The notes: a model not told the origin generated them from the sequence alone. DNA of 64,000 nucleotides from Gnetum montanum (GCA_015680685.1 MNCI01025115.1:3337-67336); one strand, 5' to 3'; positions 43,701 through 56,620 are shown, numbered from the stretch's first letter. Numbers and translations are program-made.

Positions 43701-46452
43701 TTAAGTGTATGATCCAAGGGAACTATGGTGAATTTTCTAAATACTTGCCCATGGGTTTAGTCATGGGGGAGATGTCTTATCTTGATTTAGGAATTAATAA
43801 GTGTTTTTTAATTTTTTATCTTACAATTATTTTTAATTTCTAATTTTTTGATATAACTTTTCATATTTATTAATACACTTTTTTCATTATTTTATACTTT
43901 TTAATTTCTTAATTCTTTAACATTTTTTTATTCTTTGATGAATTTTCATTCTTTTAAAATTTTTCATACTTTTCATCTTTTTTCATTCTTACTATCGTTG
44001 CAATTATTGACATCTTTTACAATTTTTTCTATACTTTACTATTATTCTTACTTGTACATATTATTGTCAATTTCCAATAAAATAGATTGAATAAGGCAAG
44101 ACATAGTCCTAATAAGGTGAATATTTCTCTAAATTATCAATCATAAGGGACTGATTATCTATATAGTGAGACCACAACATCCATTCATCCATTTCATTAA
44201 TAAGCAATCCTTATCATGGCCATGATGATATTCTTTCCATCATAAAACTAAGAATAAACTTGTTATGATTATTCCTGGACTGAAAAGTAAAGAACCCAAT
44301 GGGAATGAAAAGGATCTAACATGAAGGGGATTTTTGGACTTTCTTGGATTATTGATATGAGTTCTATCCTGTTGCTTAGGTTGTATTATATCCTTGTAGA
44401 TCTAACAAAAAATGGGAGTAAGAGTACAATAAGTGTTGCCTTGCCATGTCACTAGAAAGATGTGTTACCCATGCCTAAAGTTAGTCCTCTGGTAACATTG
44501 ACTTAGTTAAAAAAATAAAATAAATGCATAAGAATAAATTTATAGGGGTCCCACTTGAGAGACATGTTACCCATGCCTGAAGGTAGGTGGCTTCTCAGGA
44601 ATTTAAAAAATAAAAAGTGCAATGAATAAACTCTTCCCTTGGACAATATGCCAAGTGGTAATACTCCTTGCAACAATGGTAGTCTTATGCTTGTAAATCC
44701 AAGAGTTAAAACAATGTGATGTCATTGGAATGTAGTTTGGACTCAATTTCAATCTTGAAAAGAAGGGCTAATGATTACTTTAACCATCAATAACACACAA
44801 GGATTCATTATACCCATGGTAAGATACCTCACATCCTAAGTTTAGCAATCCTTTTACTAGGCTATCTCACCTCACTATATATTTAATCATAACTTGTAGT
44901 TTTATATAATATAGTGTTATTTTACCAATCTAGCAATACTATCATGTGTGTTTTGCTCAATAGGTATGTCTTACATTCAACTCCTTGAGTGCCTATGGAC
45001 ACTTTTAGGCATGGTTATACATGAGTACTAAGGACTAGAGCCTACTTTGAGGAGGATCCACTTGTATAAATCTTGTATTTCATACTTTCTAAGCAATTCC
45101 ACATCATCTTGTGCCTTTCAAAACATCTAATAAACTTCCTATATCATCTAATAATTTATCTATACATCAAAAATTCATTATCCATTTCTTATCTATACTA
45201 TAAATTTTTGTTGCTCGAGATTCCTTCTTCATGAATCTTGAATACTAAATTGTTGAGTACTATGCATCACTCATGGTCCATGATCCTCTAGATAAGTTTT
45301 ACATCTTATAGACATTCCACCTAACTCATTTTTTCCAAGAAAAATCAATGATAAATTTAAAATATTTAATGATGACTTCATAGTTATGATGTCGTAGGCA
45401 CCTACAATGTCATATCTATGATATCGTGCATATAAAAATGGTATATTACATGTGAGAGTTAGTGAAATTTTTCACTTCCTCATTTTGCAAAAGGAGAGTT
45501 TTTGCAGTTCTCTTTTTCAGAATTCTTGCATACTAGCTTCCAAAGGCCATAACTTCGGCCTCATAGCTCCAATTTTCAAAATTTTACACCTTGTTAATCC
45601 TAGAGCACTCAACCTAGTTGTGGGGGGTTGCATTGCATGATACAAGTGAAAATTTGAAAATTTGAGCCAAAAATTCTTAATGTCAAAAGATACTATGAAG
45701 GGTAAGTACAAAGAAATAATAAGAATCTTAATGTTAACTAATTAAACTAAGGCTAGAAAGATTAAGATCATACTCCAAATAGACCATACCAACTATTTTA
45801 GGTCATAATAAGCAAGAAAATGATAAGAAGATCATAAGTAAATAAATAATATAACACCTAAGGGGTTCCTTTTGCAAATATTTATAATTCTACAAATTTA
45901 AGATGATAAGAACTTGATCTAACCAAGATTATGAGAAGGATTATGAATAATTAAGAACCAATGAAAACATTTTGGTAATCCTAAGCTCTTGTTTGATTGT
46001 AGATGGTCCTGAAGAGGATACCAAAAGAAGGGCCTTCACAACCTGGAAGCTGTAAAAATGCAACTCCAAGCATCTCCATTATGACTCACACTAACCAATA
46101 GGGATGAATGGAACTTAAGATAAATGTACCAATTTTGGTGAAATAAAGAGGTTAATGCAACAATTAAAGTCAAAGGAGTCTCTATGTCATACTCAATAGA
46201 GAGGACATATGGAAAAAGAAGACAAGAACAAAGAGGAGAAACTTTCCAAGAGCTTGATGAAAAAGGGAAGAAGCTGATGGAAAAGCCACCACCACCGTTG
46301 ATTTTTGTTTTTTCCTGTAAGTATGTCATTTTTGTACACACCATTACAGCAGTTAGATTCAGTCAATAATCTCATACCTTTCCAATTTTATAAAGAAAGC
46401 TCAGTTCTATCCTGTTAACTTGATGATGAGTTTTTAGTTAGTCATGAAGAAA
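43701..46452 (+). other. 3' noncoding region of element A
   Basis: No gene. A T-rich block at 43800-44050 is followed by text that follows the 3' region of element B in reverse order. The readings at 45452-45640 and 46036-46375 are short and appear in no partner element, so I leave them as chance. A worn polypurine tract (GTCATGAAGAAA) precedes the 3' LTR. Confidence 0.6.
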
Positions 46453-47461
46453 TGATAAATCACCAACTGACTGAGATATTGTAGATGTTATGTCATAGAT
46501 ACTACATCAGATATGCATTGTATCATCCCTATCGATGCATCTTAGTTAGTTGCTACGTCATATATGCAATGTTGCATCTGTTTGATAAAGTTAACTTTTG
46601 TCCACCAATGATACCATATCTATGATGTCATTTCTTTGATATCATAGCACATGCTACATCATCATAAATATGATATCGTAGGATGTGTGTAGCCTATAAA
46701 TACAACACTTGAACACATGGATTCATATAAGTTTCATTCCATCCATAGTTAGATTCTTGTAGCTTCATTTCATAGTTTTAGTGATAGAGTGAATGCCTGT
46801 AATGTGGTGTTGAGAACTTGTATGGAATCTTTATTCAAGTGAAGTATACTTGAGCATAGTTCATGTCTAGAAATCAAGATCAAGATTACTTTTCATCATT
46901 GTAGCATCCACTTAGTTTTATTATTTTACTTAGCATAGTTTTTACTATTTTATTTGTTTAATCAATTTACATTTCCAAGTATTTTACTTGTTCATTAGTA
47001 AAGTGGAATGAGTAAAAATGCTTTGGAGCATTTAAGTGTAACTGTTTGGTAATCCCAATAGTGTTATTGCTTGGTTCACCTAGTAGCAAAATGCTTGGTA
47101 ACCCAATAACGATTACATGAGCCCAAGACATGTACAATGAGCCAGGATTGGATGCTTATCTCTCTAGGCTAGAGTATATTTACATTACTATCATTACTTA
47201 GATTTAAGATTAAATTTCATTGTCAATTATGTTTATTACTAGAAGTAAAATGAGCCTAATAACATTAATTATCATATGCCTCACATTGGACTAAACCATA
47301 TGTGAAAAAACTACCACTAGTCCAAGTGGGAAGATAGCATCCTATGATCAATGCTTAACAATCTAGATGCCATAACTAGTCCCATCCATGGAATTTGATT
47401 GGATCATGCATAAATTCTTGTAATTCATATGGTTAGGCATAGGGGTACCTACTGCTCATCA
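46453..47461 (+). repeat. 3' LTR of element A
   Basis: 1009 bases, TGATAAATCACC to ACTGCTCATCA. The TATA region is CCTATAAATACAACAC near 46694. Its second half has GGTAATCCCAATAGTG and GGTAACCCAATAACG parts like those in the element B and F LTRs. Confidence 0.88.
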
Positions 47462-47466
47462 CAAGT
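47462..47466 (+). repeat. Target-site duplication of element A, right
   Basis: CAAGT, identical to 40968-40972. Confidence 0.85.
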
Positions 47467-47542
47467 GATAGTTTATCTTTAGTTGAAGCCCTCTTATGAG
47501 TATGATACTTACTTAAGTGTGTGCTATTAAAATTTTTTAAAG
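47467..47542 (-). pseudogene. Gag start or leader remnant of element C
   Basis: The bases follow those around the gag start of element B (56580-56660): TTGAAGCCCTCTTATGAG against ATGAAGCACTTTTATAAG, then a GATTAATTACTCAGTGTG-type part. It is probably the other side of the C gag split by element A. Confidence 0.5.
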
Positions 47543-47547
47543 ATGTG
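47543..47547 (-). repeat. Target-site duplication of element B, left
   Basis: ATGTG next to the LTR start at 47548; the same ATGTG follows the other LTR at 57660-57664. Confidence 0.85.
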
Positions 47548-48454
47548 TGATGAGTAGCAAGGTGCCCCCATGCCCAACCATACAAATACGATCATTCATG
47601 CATGATCTGGTCAAACTCTAAGGATTAAGTGCTTATGTGCCTATGAAGAACAAGAATGAGTTATGTAGTTGTTGTCTTCCCAAGCTTACTTGTAAGGCAC
47701 AATTGTATGGTTAAGTAAACTTAAGGTGTATGATTTTTATGTTTTTCTTTCATATTTTCTATCCTGGTCTCCTAAGTGTGTGCAATGAAAAGTTTTAATT
47801 AACTAATGGGTTTTGTAACTCTAATGTGAATCAAATCCTAACACCAACATCTATTCCCACTCTCCGAATACATCTTGAACTAGTGTAACACTATTGGGAT
47901 TACCAAATGCTAGTCGTTANAATACATCTTGAACTAGTGTAACACTATTGGGATTACCAAATGCTAGTCGTTACTGGGTTACCAAGTGTTCCACATATGC
48001 TTAAAGTGGTCGTGCTAAGTGCACTAATTCATTGATAATTGATAATTAATAATTCTATGGAAACAACATTAATTAACTACCAAAAGCATCAAATAATAGT
48101 GAACAACATTAAATGTAATAATTAAGCTATTCTAAATGTTGCAAGGTTTATCACAAAGTTCATCTTTATTTTTGAAAATAAGGTGTGCTCAGGTACACAA
48201 TGCTCGAATAAAGATCCTTCACTCTATGACTCCTACTATGGGCACTTACAAATAATTCTAACTCTAGAATAGAAAAACTGCAAGAGTTCAACTAAGGGAC
48301 TGAAAAACTCCCCCAAACCAAGTGCCCTTGTCTCTTATTTATAGATAATGAGATAGGATCTGACATCGCATGCCCGATATTAAGAATCCAATGCCAATAT
48401 CGTGTATTTGATATCGTGGATCCAATATCAGGTCGCTTATTTGATGACTCATCA
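47548..48454 (-). repeat. 3' LTR of element B
   Basis: 907 bases including a suspect 54-base duplication around the N at 47920; without it, 853. It ends TGATGAG and ATCA in plus orientation, with TATA on the minus strand near 48340 (CTATAAATAAGAGAC). GATATC/GATATT words cluster at 48365-48430. Confidence 0.88.
47867..47973. other. Single N flanked by two identical 53-base copies
   Basis: The bases 47867-47919 (AATACATCTTGAAC...TAGTCGTTA) occur again at 47921-47973, separated by one N at 47920. The partner LTR (about 57075-57130) has this sequence once. The pattern fits two contig ends that overlap but were joined with a gap letter instead of being merged. Confidence 0.85.
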
Positions 48455-50459
48455 TACCCCCATGACTAAATGAAAAATAATCCTTGAGTTCCTTATAAAA
48501 TATTGGGAAGGTATGGAATTATTGACTAAATGACAACTAACAGTAACATGGAATGACAAACTCAAAGTGCCCAATGAATAGATTGACAAACATATTACAG
48601 CATTGGTGTTCATAACCATTGTGGTGAACACTATACATAGATGACATCCAATCCCTCATTTGATAGCTTGAAGAAAGACAGACAAAAGAAAATGAAGCGC
48701 ATTGCTGCCAATTGTCAAAAATGTACACACCATTGTTCGTCCATGACCACATGACTAAGCATGTTCCCTACGTCAATGCTCTAGCTCTAGTCCATCCTGA
48801 GTGCTTCCTCCTATCCCAGTCCATTGTTCATGCGATCGCCATTTGCACACACAACACAATCACAAATTAGCAAAGATAGATAAGATATAATATAGTTGAT
48901 ACCTTGCCTCGATATGAAGTACATTGGCTAGGTTGTGGGTATGGCAAATACTAGGTTAGAGGTTTGTAACTAATAACTACCCAAGGTGTAGGGGTGAGAT
49001 AAGTAATGGAATGGAAAAAATTTGTGACAGGCCCCCATAACTAAGAGTGAATCTCTGATACCAATAGGATGGAAAACGAAAGAAAAGGGAAGATAAGAGG
49101 AATAACAACGGTGAAGCCAATAAAAATGCATAGAAGGAAAGAGAAAAATAAAAATGGATGTCATGGATGGGGTGAAACAAGAAATAGTTGAGTGCAAGAA
49201 ATGTTTAAGGGAAAGAACTTAACAATTTCTATAAAAAGGAATGCTAGTGGATCCTCCCCAAAGTAGGCTCACTCCCTTTATGCGCTGACAAATCCACAAA
49301 CCAAAGAGCCTGTAGGCTCTAGGAATGATATATGGAGATAATAGTTAAGAATTCACCCATAATAATTTACCAAAGAATAACAATGCACTAACCAAGATAA
49401 ATACTAATCATAAAATAGGCAATGAGGTAGAATATGAAAAGTAAGATGGAAGAGAAGAGAGGATGGAATGAAATCTCAAAATCAAGGTTGTGTAAAGTCC
49501 CTTGTGTATTATGTGGTTAAAGTGACTTAATAAAATTTAGTCCAAATCCAAATTAAAACTAACCACATCCAATGGCCTCGCATCAACACACTTGAATAAC
49601 CCATCCTCCTGAAGCAACAAGAATGCTTTCACAAAGCAACCACCATTCCAAAAAGATAAGAATAGAGGAGAAAGAAGTGAGAAAGGACCTTACTTAGAGA
49701 GAACCTTCAAGCATGGGTAACAAGTCTTTCCAGTGCCATAACCAGTGTTTGTAGCCCATGTTCCTTTATTGTGTCTAAGGGGTGTGCTTTGAATTCTCAC
49801 CAGTTTGGGTTTTTTTCTTTTTCTTTTTCCTTTTTTTTTGAGTAAGAACCACACCATGCAAAGACTTATTTGATTTATTCAACTTCTTGATATTAGTCGA
49901 CAGCAGAATGGTGAAAATCCTATGAAAAACATCCAAGGACCTAAGAGAATAGCCAGCACAAATGCATCAAATCCCCTTGAAGTCCCCCCCTTTTCAATCC
50001 ATTTGAATCTTTCCTTGGTTTGAAGAATACCAAGCCACAATTTCATTAATAGGTTTGATTAGAAAGAGGGACAGTACATTTCCAAAACAAAGGGATACCA
50101 AAGAGTTGAATAGATGACATGGACTCATTACCTGTTTTATCAAAAAAAAAAAACCATATCTTAACATCAACATTAAAAGTCAAAGGTAAAAACCAAACAT
50201 TAGTAATCAACACTATTATTGTACAATCCACCATCATAAGCACTTATTATGTGATGAGTGAAAATAAATCAAGCAAAAGGTAATAAGAAAATGTTAACGA
50301 TGGTGTAAAACAAAAACAGGTAAAGATGAAAAATGTGTAAAACAAAAAAAAGACAAAAGAAACTGAGGGCTCAAAATAATTAGCATTGAGGGCCATCTCC
50401 CCCACAACTAGGTTGGAAGGAGGAGATCCGAAATAATGAGTAAGGCTATCCATCAACAG
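48455..50459 (-). other. 3' noncoding tail of element B
   Basis: About 2 kb between integrase and the 3' LTR. The bases next to the LTR read ATGGGGGTA on the minus strand, a short polypurine tract. Small readings (48537-48752, 48970-49197, 50046-50243, 50247-50456) are Phe/Ser/Leu-rich and show no known family. Athila elements may hold an env-like gene here; I see none. Confidence 0.6.
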
Positions 50460-51640
50460 AGGTAGTGTTAGTACTAGTCATTTTAGGCTCATGGAAAGGT
50501 TTGGTTTGTTGGATGTTGATGAATAATTTCTTATCTAGGCTTCCAAGTTTATAGATCATCATGGCCCCTGAAGGAAAAGTTTCATGAATGATATAAGGTC
50601 CTTCCTATAGTGTTTGAAATTTAGTTCATTGTGGCACATGTGCAGGATTCCAATAAAGAACCATAGCTCCTGGTTGGTATTTGACTTTTCTAATTCTTAG
50701 GTCATGACGTCGTTTGTTGAAGGCCTTGTGTAGTTCATTGGATGATAGGGTGGCTAATAATTTTCATCGAGTAAGTTAAGATTCATTAACCTTTTTCTTG
50801 TGCTAGACTGAGGTCAAGGTTAAGGTCACATGCTATAGATAGTGTACAGGGCTCAGCTTGGATAGGAAGTATTGGAACTTTACCATACACTAACTCATAG
50901 GGAGAATATTCTATAGGAAGTTTCCATGTGGAGCGGTAGGCACAAAGAGCATCATTTAGTTTGGTGCTCTAGTCTCACCTATATTTGCTAATGGTTCATG
51001 TCAAAGTTTTTGTGATTTCCCTATTGGTAAGTTTGGCTTGACCATTCACTTGAGGATGATATGGTATAGTTAGTTTATGCTCAACTCCTAAGCATTGCAT
51101 CAACTTCCAAAAATTCGCACCTATAAAATGTGTACCATTATCATAAATAAGTGCACAAGGCACGACAAACCTATTTATGATTTTTTTGAACAAATTGTGT
51201 AGTGGTAGATGATGTATAGTCAGTAAGAGTGGCTGCTTCTATCCATTTTGTAAAATAGTCAATAGCAACAACAATGTATGTTTTTCCATTGGGCATTGAT
51301 GTAATAGGCCCCATAAAATTAATACCCCATATGTTGAAGGGTTCTAAGGGTTGAATCCATTGTTGTGGACCCTCCATTCTAGTAGTCATTCCCCCACCGC
51401 ATTGGTAGTGCTCACAAGATTGGATAAAATGATGGACATCTCAAAATAATGTAGGCCAATAATATCTTGCAAGCAAGATTTTAATGGTTGTTCATCTTCC
51501 AACATAATGACCCCCACAAGAACCCTCATGAGGGTCTTAGAGAAATCATAATTGATTTGTGTCGGGAACACACCATCAAACCAAGCCATCAAAACACACC
51601 TTGTAAAGGTGTCTATTGATTTCCATGAAATGTTTGACTC
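50460..51640 (-). pseudogene. Integrase of element B
   Basis: From 51640 down: the zinc-binding region (IIGLHYFEMSIILSN, with the Cys partly lost), then in 51171-51389 FNIWGINFMGPITS and YIVVAIDYFTKWIEAATL. In 50996-51193 comes LIYDNGTHFIGANFW, then YHPQVNGQAKLTNREI. The usual catalytic Asp in (W)GID is Asn (GINFMG), and the Glu of GQ.E is Lys (GQAKL), so two of three catalytic acids look replaced. Near 50500-50960 the tail (YELVYGK-like, then PFHEPKM) marks the end of pol. Confidence 0.85.
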
Positions 51641-52240
51641 AGTGGAGAAACTGTTGTTTCTTTTTAATGTTCAACCCTTCTGGTGTTTCTTGTGTGAGAA
51701 GATAAGTAAGAATGCTACTATACCAATTTATATCTATGGGTGATTGATTGTTTATTACACCTGCAAAGAGGAGTTCATCAGGGAAGCAATCAAAAATTGG
51801 GTGTTCATCCTCTTTATTGTTCCATTGCAATCGAGATAAATGATTAGCAACAACATTCTTAGTGTCCTTACGATCCACTATCGTGAGATCGAACTCTTGC
51901 AAGATCATAAGCCATCGTATGATGTGAGGGCTCACTGTTGGTTTATTCATAAGGAACCAAGTTGCACTATGATCTGTGTGTACAAATACCTTATAGCCTA
52001 ATACATAGTGCCTAAATTTCTCTAATGAAAACACAATGGCCATTAACTCTTTTTCTGTTGTGGTATAATTAAGTTGCGCACTAGCAATACTTCAACTTGC
52101 ACAATGAATGTAGTAGGGATGTTTGTGCTTATCTAACTAAGTAGGCCTCTTAAAACAAAATTGGACACATCAGTCATTATATGGAACAGTTTGGACCAAT
52201 CAGGAGCTTGTAGGATGGGTGTTTCTATGAGCTTCTACTT
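51641..52240 (-). pseudogene. RNase H of element B
   Basis: 51639-52043 is open for 134 residues: MAIVFSLEKFRHYVLGYKVF, VHTDHSATWFLMNK, then IIRWLMILQEFDLTIVDRKD and VVANHLSRL. TDH is the family's active-site station, while the usual final Asp of VADHLSRL is Asn. The reading runs on into the spacer before integrase. Confidence 0.87.
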
Positions 52241-53360
52241 CAAGGTTTGGAAGGCTAACTCACATTCCCTGGTCCATTCAAAAGATACGCCCTTTCTTGT
52301 TAATTCTACCAATAGTTTTGCAATATTTGAAAATTTTTCGATGAAGTGTCTATAATATCTAGTATGTCTAAGGAATGATTGGACATCTTTTATAGTTTCA
52401 GGTTGATGAGTAATTCCTTGGATAACTTTAATTTTTTCAAGATCTACCTCTATCCTTGTTTGTAAAATTGTATGCCCTAATACAATGCCCTCTTGGACCA
52501 TTAAGTGGCTTTTCTACTAATTGAGCATTAGGTTGGTTTCAACGCATTATTTTAGTACTTGCTCTAATCGGTCCAATGCTTGTTCAAAGTTCATTTCATA
52601 GGTGGAGAAATCATCCATAAAAACCTCCACACCATTTCCTATTTTCTGCTAAAAGAGACTAAGAACCAAACGTTGAAACGTTGCTGGAGCATTGCACAAG
52701 CCAAACGACATCTGCCTATATGCAAATGTTCCCCAAGGACTCATGAATGTAGTTCTGGCTTGGTCTTCTGGTGCTATTTGGATTTGATTGTACCCACTGT
52801 AACCATCCAAAAAACTATAGTAACAATGCCTTGCAATGGTATTCAAAACTTGTTCAACGAATGGCAATGGGAAATGATCTTTAAATGTTGCCATGTTTAG
52901 TAGCCTAAAGTCTATACACATCCTCCATTTACCACCTTTTTTAGGAACAATGACTAATGGACTGACCCATTCACTATCAGAAATGGGATAGATGAACCCA
53001 GGATTTAAGAGTTATTTAGTTTCTTCCTTGACTACTTGCTTAAGCTTTGGGTTCAGTTGTCTTTGTGGTTGTGTTCGAGGCTTCATAGAGGAGTAAATGT
53101 AAATTCTATGTTAGCATATCTTAGGATCTATTCTGGTTAATTCAAGATATGACCAAGTTAAGGCTTTTGACCATTTTTTTATCATTTTTAGTAGTCCTTC
53201 CTTTTGTTGAGGAGCGAGCTTAGCATTAATGATTACCGATTTTCCATTCTTGAGAAATGCATACTCCATAATAGTAGGCAACAATTTTAATTTGAGGGGA
53301 TCTTGCTTAAACTCATTAGGGATTTCCAACTTCTCCCAATTGATATTTTTAATGTTCATA
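52241..53360 (-). pseudogene. Reverse transcriptase of element B
   Basis: 53111-53359 gives the connecting part before RT (LKNGKSVIINAKLAPQQKEG, then SYLELTRIDPKIC). 52649-52921 gives the core: MCIDFRLLNMATFKDHFPLP, YYSFLDGYSGYNQIQIAPED, then WGTFAYRQMSFGLCNAPATF. After a stop, VEVFMDDFSTYEMNFEQAL carries the catalytic FMDD at 52610-52621. 52235-52501 gives the thumb and connection (GIVLGH, then SFLRHTRYYRHFIEKFSNIA). This is the best preserved RT in the window, but it has stops and at least one shift. Confidence 0.9.
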
Positions 53361-53491
53361 CTTGGAAGTTAGCGATGGACTTGCTCTAATGCATCTATGT
53401 TATTGATATAGGTGCAAGTCAAGCTCTTAGTTGGTTCCATGCATAAAGTTGAATTGCTCTCTAGGTTAGCTATCAGCCACTATGTGCCTTC

Positions 53492-54240
53492 CTACCTTGT
53501 CATTGCTACATACAAGCATCTTTGTATGTCAGTTACTTGTGCACATTGGTTGCATGCAGGCAATGTTAAGTGTTGTATAAACCAGGACTTCTGCACGTAG
53601 TTGCACCTTGTGTCACTATATGCAATGCATAGAACTTTCTTCTTCTCAATCTTCCCAAACACATTTTCTTTTGATATCTCTAGGGAAAGATCATGTATTC
53701 CTAGGTGTGCATCAATCATACTTAGCCATGCTCTTCCCATTATGATTGGGAAATCTCCCTGACAGTTGTTGACTTGGATCACTAGGAAATCGGTTAGATA
53801 CGACCACCCACAAATAGTGGTGACAACATCCTCCACTAGTCCTAATGAAACAGTGATGGCTTGGTTTGCCAACTCTAAATGGATGTTACTCTTCCTTAGT
53901 GGAGGTAGGTTCCAAGCTTTGTACATTTCCTAGGAGATCAAATTAATACCAAAACTTGAATCCAAAAGAGCTTTGCAAAGCTCATTTCTAGTGATTTGCA
54001 AATAAATAAGAGGACTTCCAGGATCAAAGAATTTCTTAGGAAGATGGCTAGCTTTAATCCAATCAGTGATGTCGTGGGTTAACATAACAATGTACATTGA
54101 GTATGATTTTTGATTCGTAGGAAGCTCTGAAGATTCAAACGATGATGAGGAATTTGGATAATTAACCACTTGTGGTTGTGAGGGCTTGGTTGGACTATTG
54201 GTTCTAAAGAAAGCTCTCTTCTTTGATCGGTTGTCCAAAC
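53492..54240 (-). pseudogene. Protease region of element B
   Basis: 53930-54238 gives DITDWIKASHLPKKF, then ELCKALLDSSFGINLIS. 53492-53926 continues in another frame with LANQAITVSLGLVEDVV, TDFLVIQV and FPIIMGRAWLSMIDAHLGI. The ALLD..(S)...N(L)(I) and (I)(M)GR.WL stations are those of a gypsy aspartic protease, but the third active-site residue is Ser instead of Gly. A TAG separates the two parts. Confidence 0.8.
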
Positions 54241-54748
54241 CAATAGTAGGTTGAAGACTGATAGCCCTTGTAGCATTACATTGCTACAACTGGGTAGGAA
54301 GCTCATCCTGCATAGTTGGAGCAGGTGGTAATGGAGGTGAGGGTGGAAGAGATGCAGACAAATGAGAAGGATAGTATGTATGTGGAGCATCACCCCAAGA
54401 AGAAGAAGCTCTATAGTACTCGGGGATTTGGTAGTAAGGATGAAGAGCAACATGACTAGTAGAGTCACATGGAGAGATCAGCTATTGAACATAATACCTG
54501 TATGTATCAGGTTGATGGTAAGGGTATTGTTGATGTGGTAGTGGCATTCCCCATGATTGTGGGTGTTGTCGCTATTGATACTATTCATTCAATTGTGGTG
54601 GAGCTCCACTTGAAGAATATGTCAAGGGTTGGTGAAATTTTCTTAGATTACCTTAAGGATAAGGTAACCTCCTGGGTGTTTGCTGTTTGTTTAATCGTGG
54701 GTTTAGTGCATACACCCCAGACTCTTACAGATGTGACATCATTGGGCA

Positions 54749-56620
54749 ACATCCCTTAGGATGGTCATATTGACAAATCTCACATCCCCCATCATTGTCT
54801 ATGTCTAAATCCACAACCTCTTCAATGATAGCAACCTTACCCTTACCCTTGTTACATGCATACTCAGCTTCTTTCTTTTTCCTCCTCTCTCAGCCACTAC
54901 TTTGTTTTCTAGACTCTTCTACTATTTTTAGAACAGTTTGAAATTTGTCATCTAGGGAGTTCCACAATTGATCCACCTTTGCTAATACTTTTGTTTCAAA
55001 TTTTTGAATGGGAAAAGTCTTTCTGCTCACCATCTCTTCAAGTGGTGACTCTTCTTTGTCTTCACAAAATCTAATTTCCTTCTTCCAGAGGGAAGGGTCT
55101 CTGTTGTGCTCCTCCACACTTTCTCTTTTCCTCAACTCACCTTCCTCCTTGGCAACTTGCTCCAAAAATCTTTTTATTTGATGGGCTCTAAGCTTAAATA
55201 GCCTTCCTTGGGCATAAGTCCCAAGGGTTCTTCATGTTTCATACCTAATCCCATCTACAAGATGGCATACTTGTTCCTTTTGTGAGTAACCATGGCCAGG
55301 GAAACAATGTAATAATGAATAATATCGGCCCATGGCAGCATCCAAAGGTTTGTGTCCTCCTTGTTTCCATCCTTGAATATGCTTACGCAGGTTGGACACT
55401 TGGGATTATGTTTGATACTTATTCTTGAATAGCTCCAACATGGTACTCCATCAACGAATGGATTCTAGTTCTAAGAACCAATACCAGCTTTCTACTTCCT
55501 TGATTAGTGTCCGTGGAAACAAATTTAGCTTTTGCCACTCATTTTCTATATTTTGCAAGGCACATGCATCGTAGAATGCTTGTAAATGCTTTTGAGGATC
55601 AACATTGTATCCCCCTTCAAATCATGGGATGTTATTCATGTCTAGTCTTTTGATCCTACTATCTTTTTAGTGCCTTGTTGGGATCCTAATAGTCTCTATT
55701 ATGTTTAACATACTTTGGGTGGTGAGTAGGGGTTCATCGTGATCATGCTATCTATGGTGTCTATGATGCCTATAGTGTTCTCTACTCTCCCTTCTTTCAT
55801 GATGTGTCTTTCTAGAATGCCCTTGCCCCCTTTCTCTATTGTTTTGTCGATGATTTCTATTTCACTTACCATTACCCTCATGGTCTTTCCCTTTGCAACT
55901 ACATTTAGATCCCAAAGGAGAGGGGGAATAAGATGATGGAGGTGAAGAGGAAGAAGGATTGGCACCATGACGGTGTTTGTCACCTTCTCTTTGGTGGTTA
56001 TGGCCTTGATCATGGATATGATCAGAATGTCTGTCATTATCATGCATTCGTGTTCCTTTTTTGAACCCTTTGTGTCTATTGGTATCAGAACCTGGGTTAT
56101 GAATAGTTGAGTGAAGATTCTGATACTCAACTCCTTGACCAAAGTCAAAGAGAGGAACATTGTTTTGTGGAAAACTTCCCTAGACAAGTTCACCATCGTC
56201 ATTTTCACTTAGGACATACAAGACATCCTGAGACCACTTCCCCTTCACAGATTCATAATGTCTCTCTTGTTGTAGATCCCTCTGGCATTGTGCCTCCATG
56301 GATCAATACTCTCTCAAGTCTTGTTCATGCACAATGTACTCTGATTGTAACTACTGCATACCAATTCGTGTGAGAGCATGAAGAAGCATGCTTGGGATTA
56401 AGTGATTGAGACGTAACACTATGTTACCTTCTAAATCACGCCATCACAGCTATTCATCCTGGTGGAGGATAAAGGTAAAGTATAATACATACTCATTAGA
56501 ATGACCATATACCATGCGAAATTGTTGGGGCATTGGTGGATCATCATGTGTACCCTGCCTCCAATTGTTCATGGTCTCAAACCTAGTCGATGAAGCACTT
56601 TTATAAGAAGAAGGAGACAT
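54749..56620 (-). pseudogene. Gag of element B
   Basis: ATG at 56618-56620, about 120 bases after the primer site. The N-terminal part reads MSPSSYKSASSTRFETMNNW and MPQQFRMVYGHSNEY. A Ser/Pro- and His/Arg-rich stretch follows at 55710-56210. The gag core at 55150-55680 reads GGYNVDPQKHLQAF, then ALQNIENEWQKLNLFPRTL. 54890-55165 is charged and coiled-coil-like (KVDQLWNSLDDKFQTVLKI). It closes with a CX2CX3HX3C motif at 54749-54784 (CEICQYDHPKGC), an unusual spacing for a zinc knuckle. Confidence 0.83.

Larger units (their letters stand above)
40973..47461 (+). mobile_element. Athila-like retrotransposon A, internally deleted
   Basis: 6.49 kb with perfect 5-base target duplications (CAAGT). 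It has a shortened 5' LTR (40973-41393), a broken gag and gag-protease linker (41403-43700), a noncoding 3' region and a full 3' LTR (46453-47461). The downstream half of the 5' LTR, the primer site, the gag start and all of RT, RNase H and integrase are missing. The 3' region aligns in order with that of element B: the block AGAGCCTACTTTGAGGAGGA at 45025 matches, reversed, 49240-49320. Confidence 0.88.

Noticed and set aside
46036-46375. Overlapping short readings in the element A tail
   Set aside because: No family match, no counterpart in element B, and AT-rich composition typical of chance readings.
48970-50456. Env-like gene of element B
   Set aside because: The readings are short, Phe/Ser-rich and differ between frames; no signal peptide followed by a long ectodomain and membrane anchor can be read.
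55739-56373. Plus-strand readings opposite element B gag
   Set aside because: Shadows of the His/Arg- and Ser/Pro-rich gag linker.
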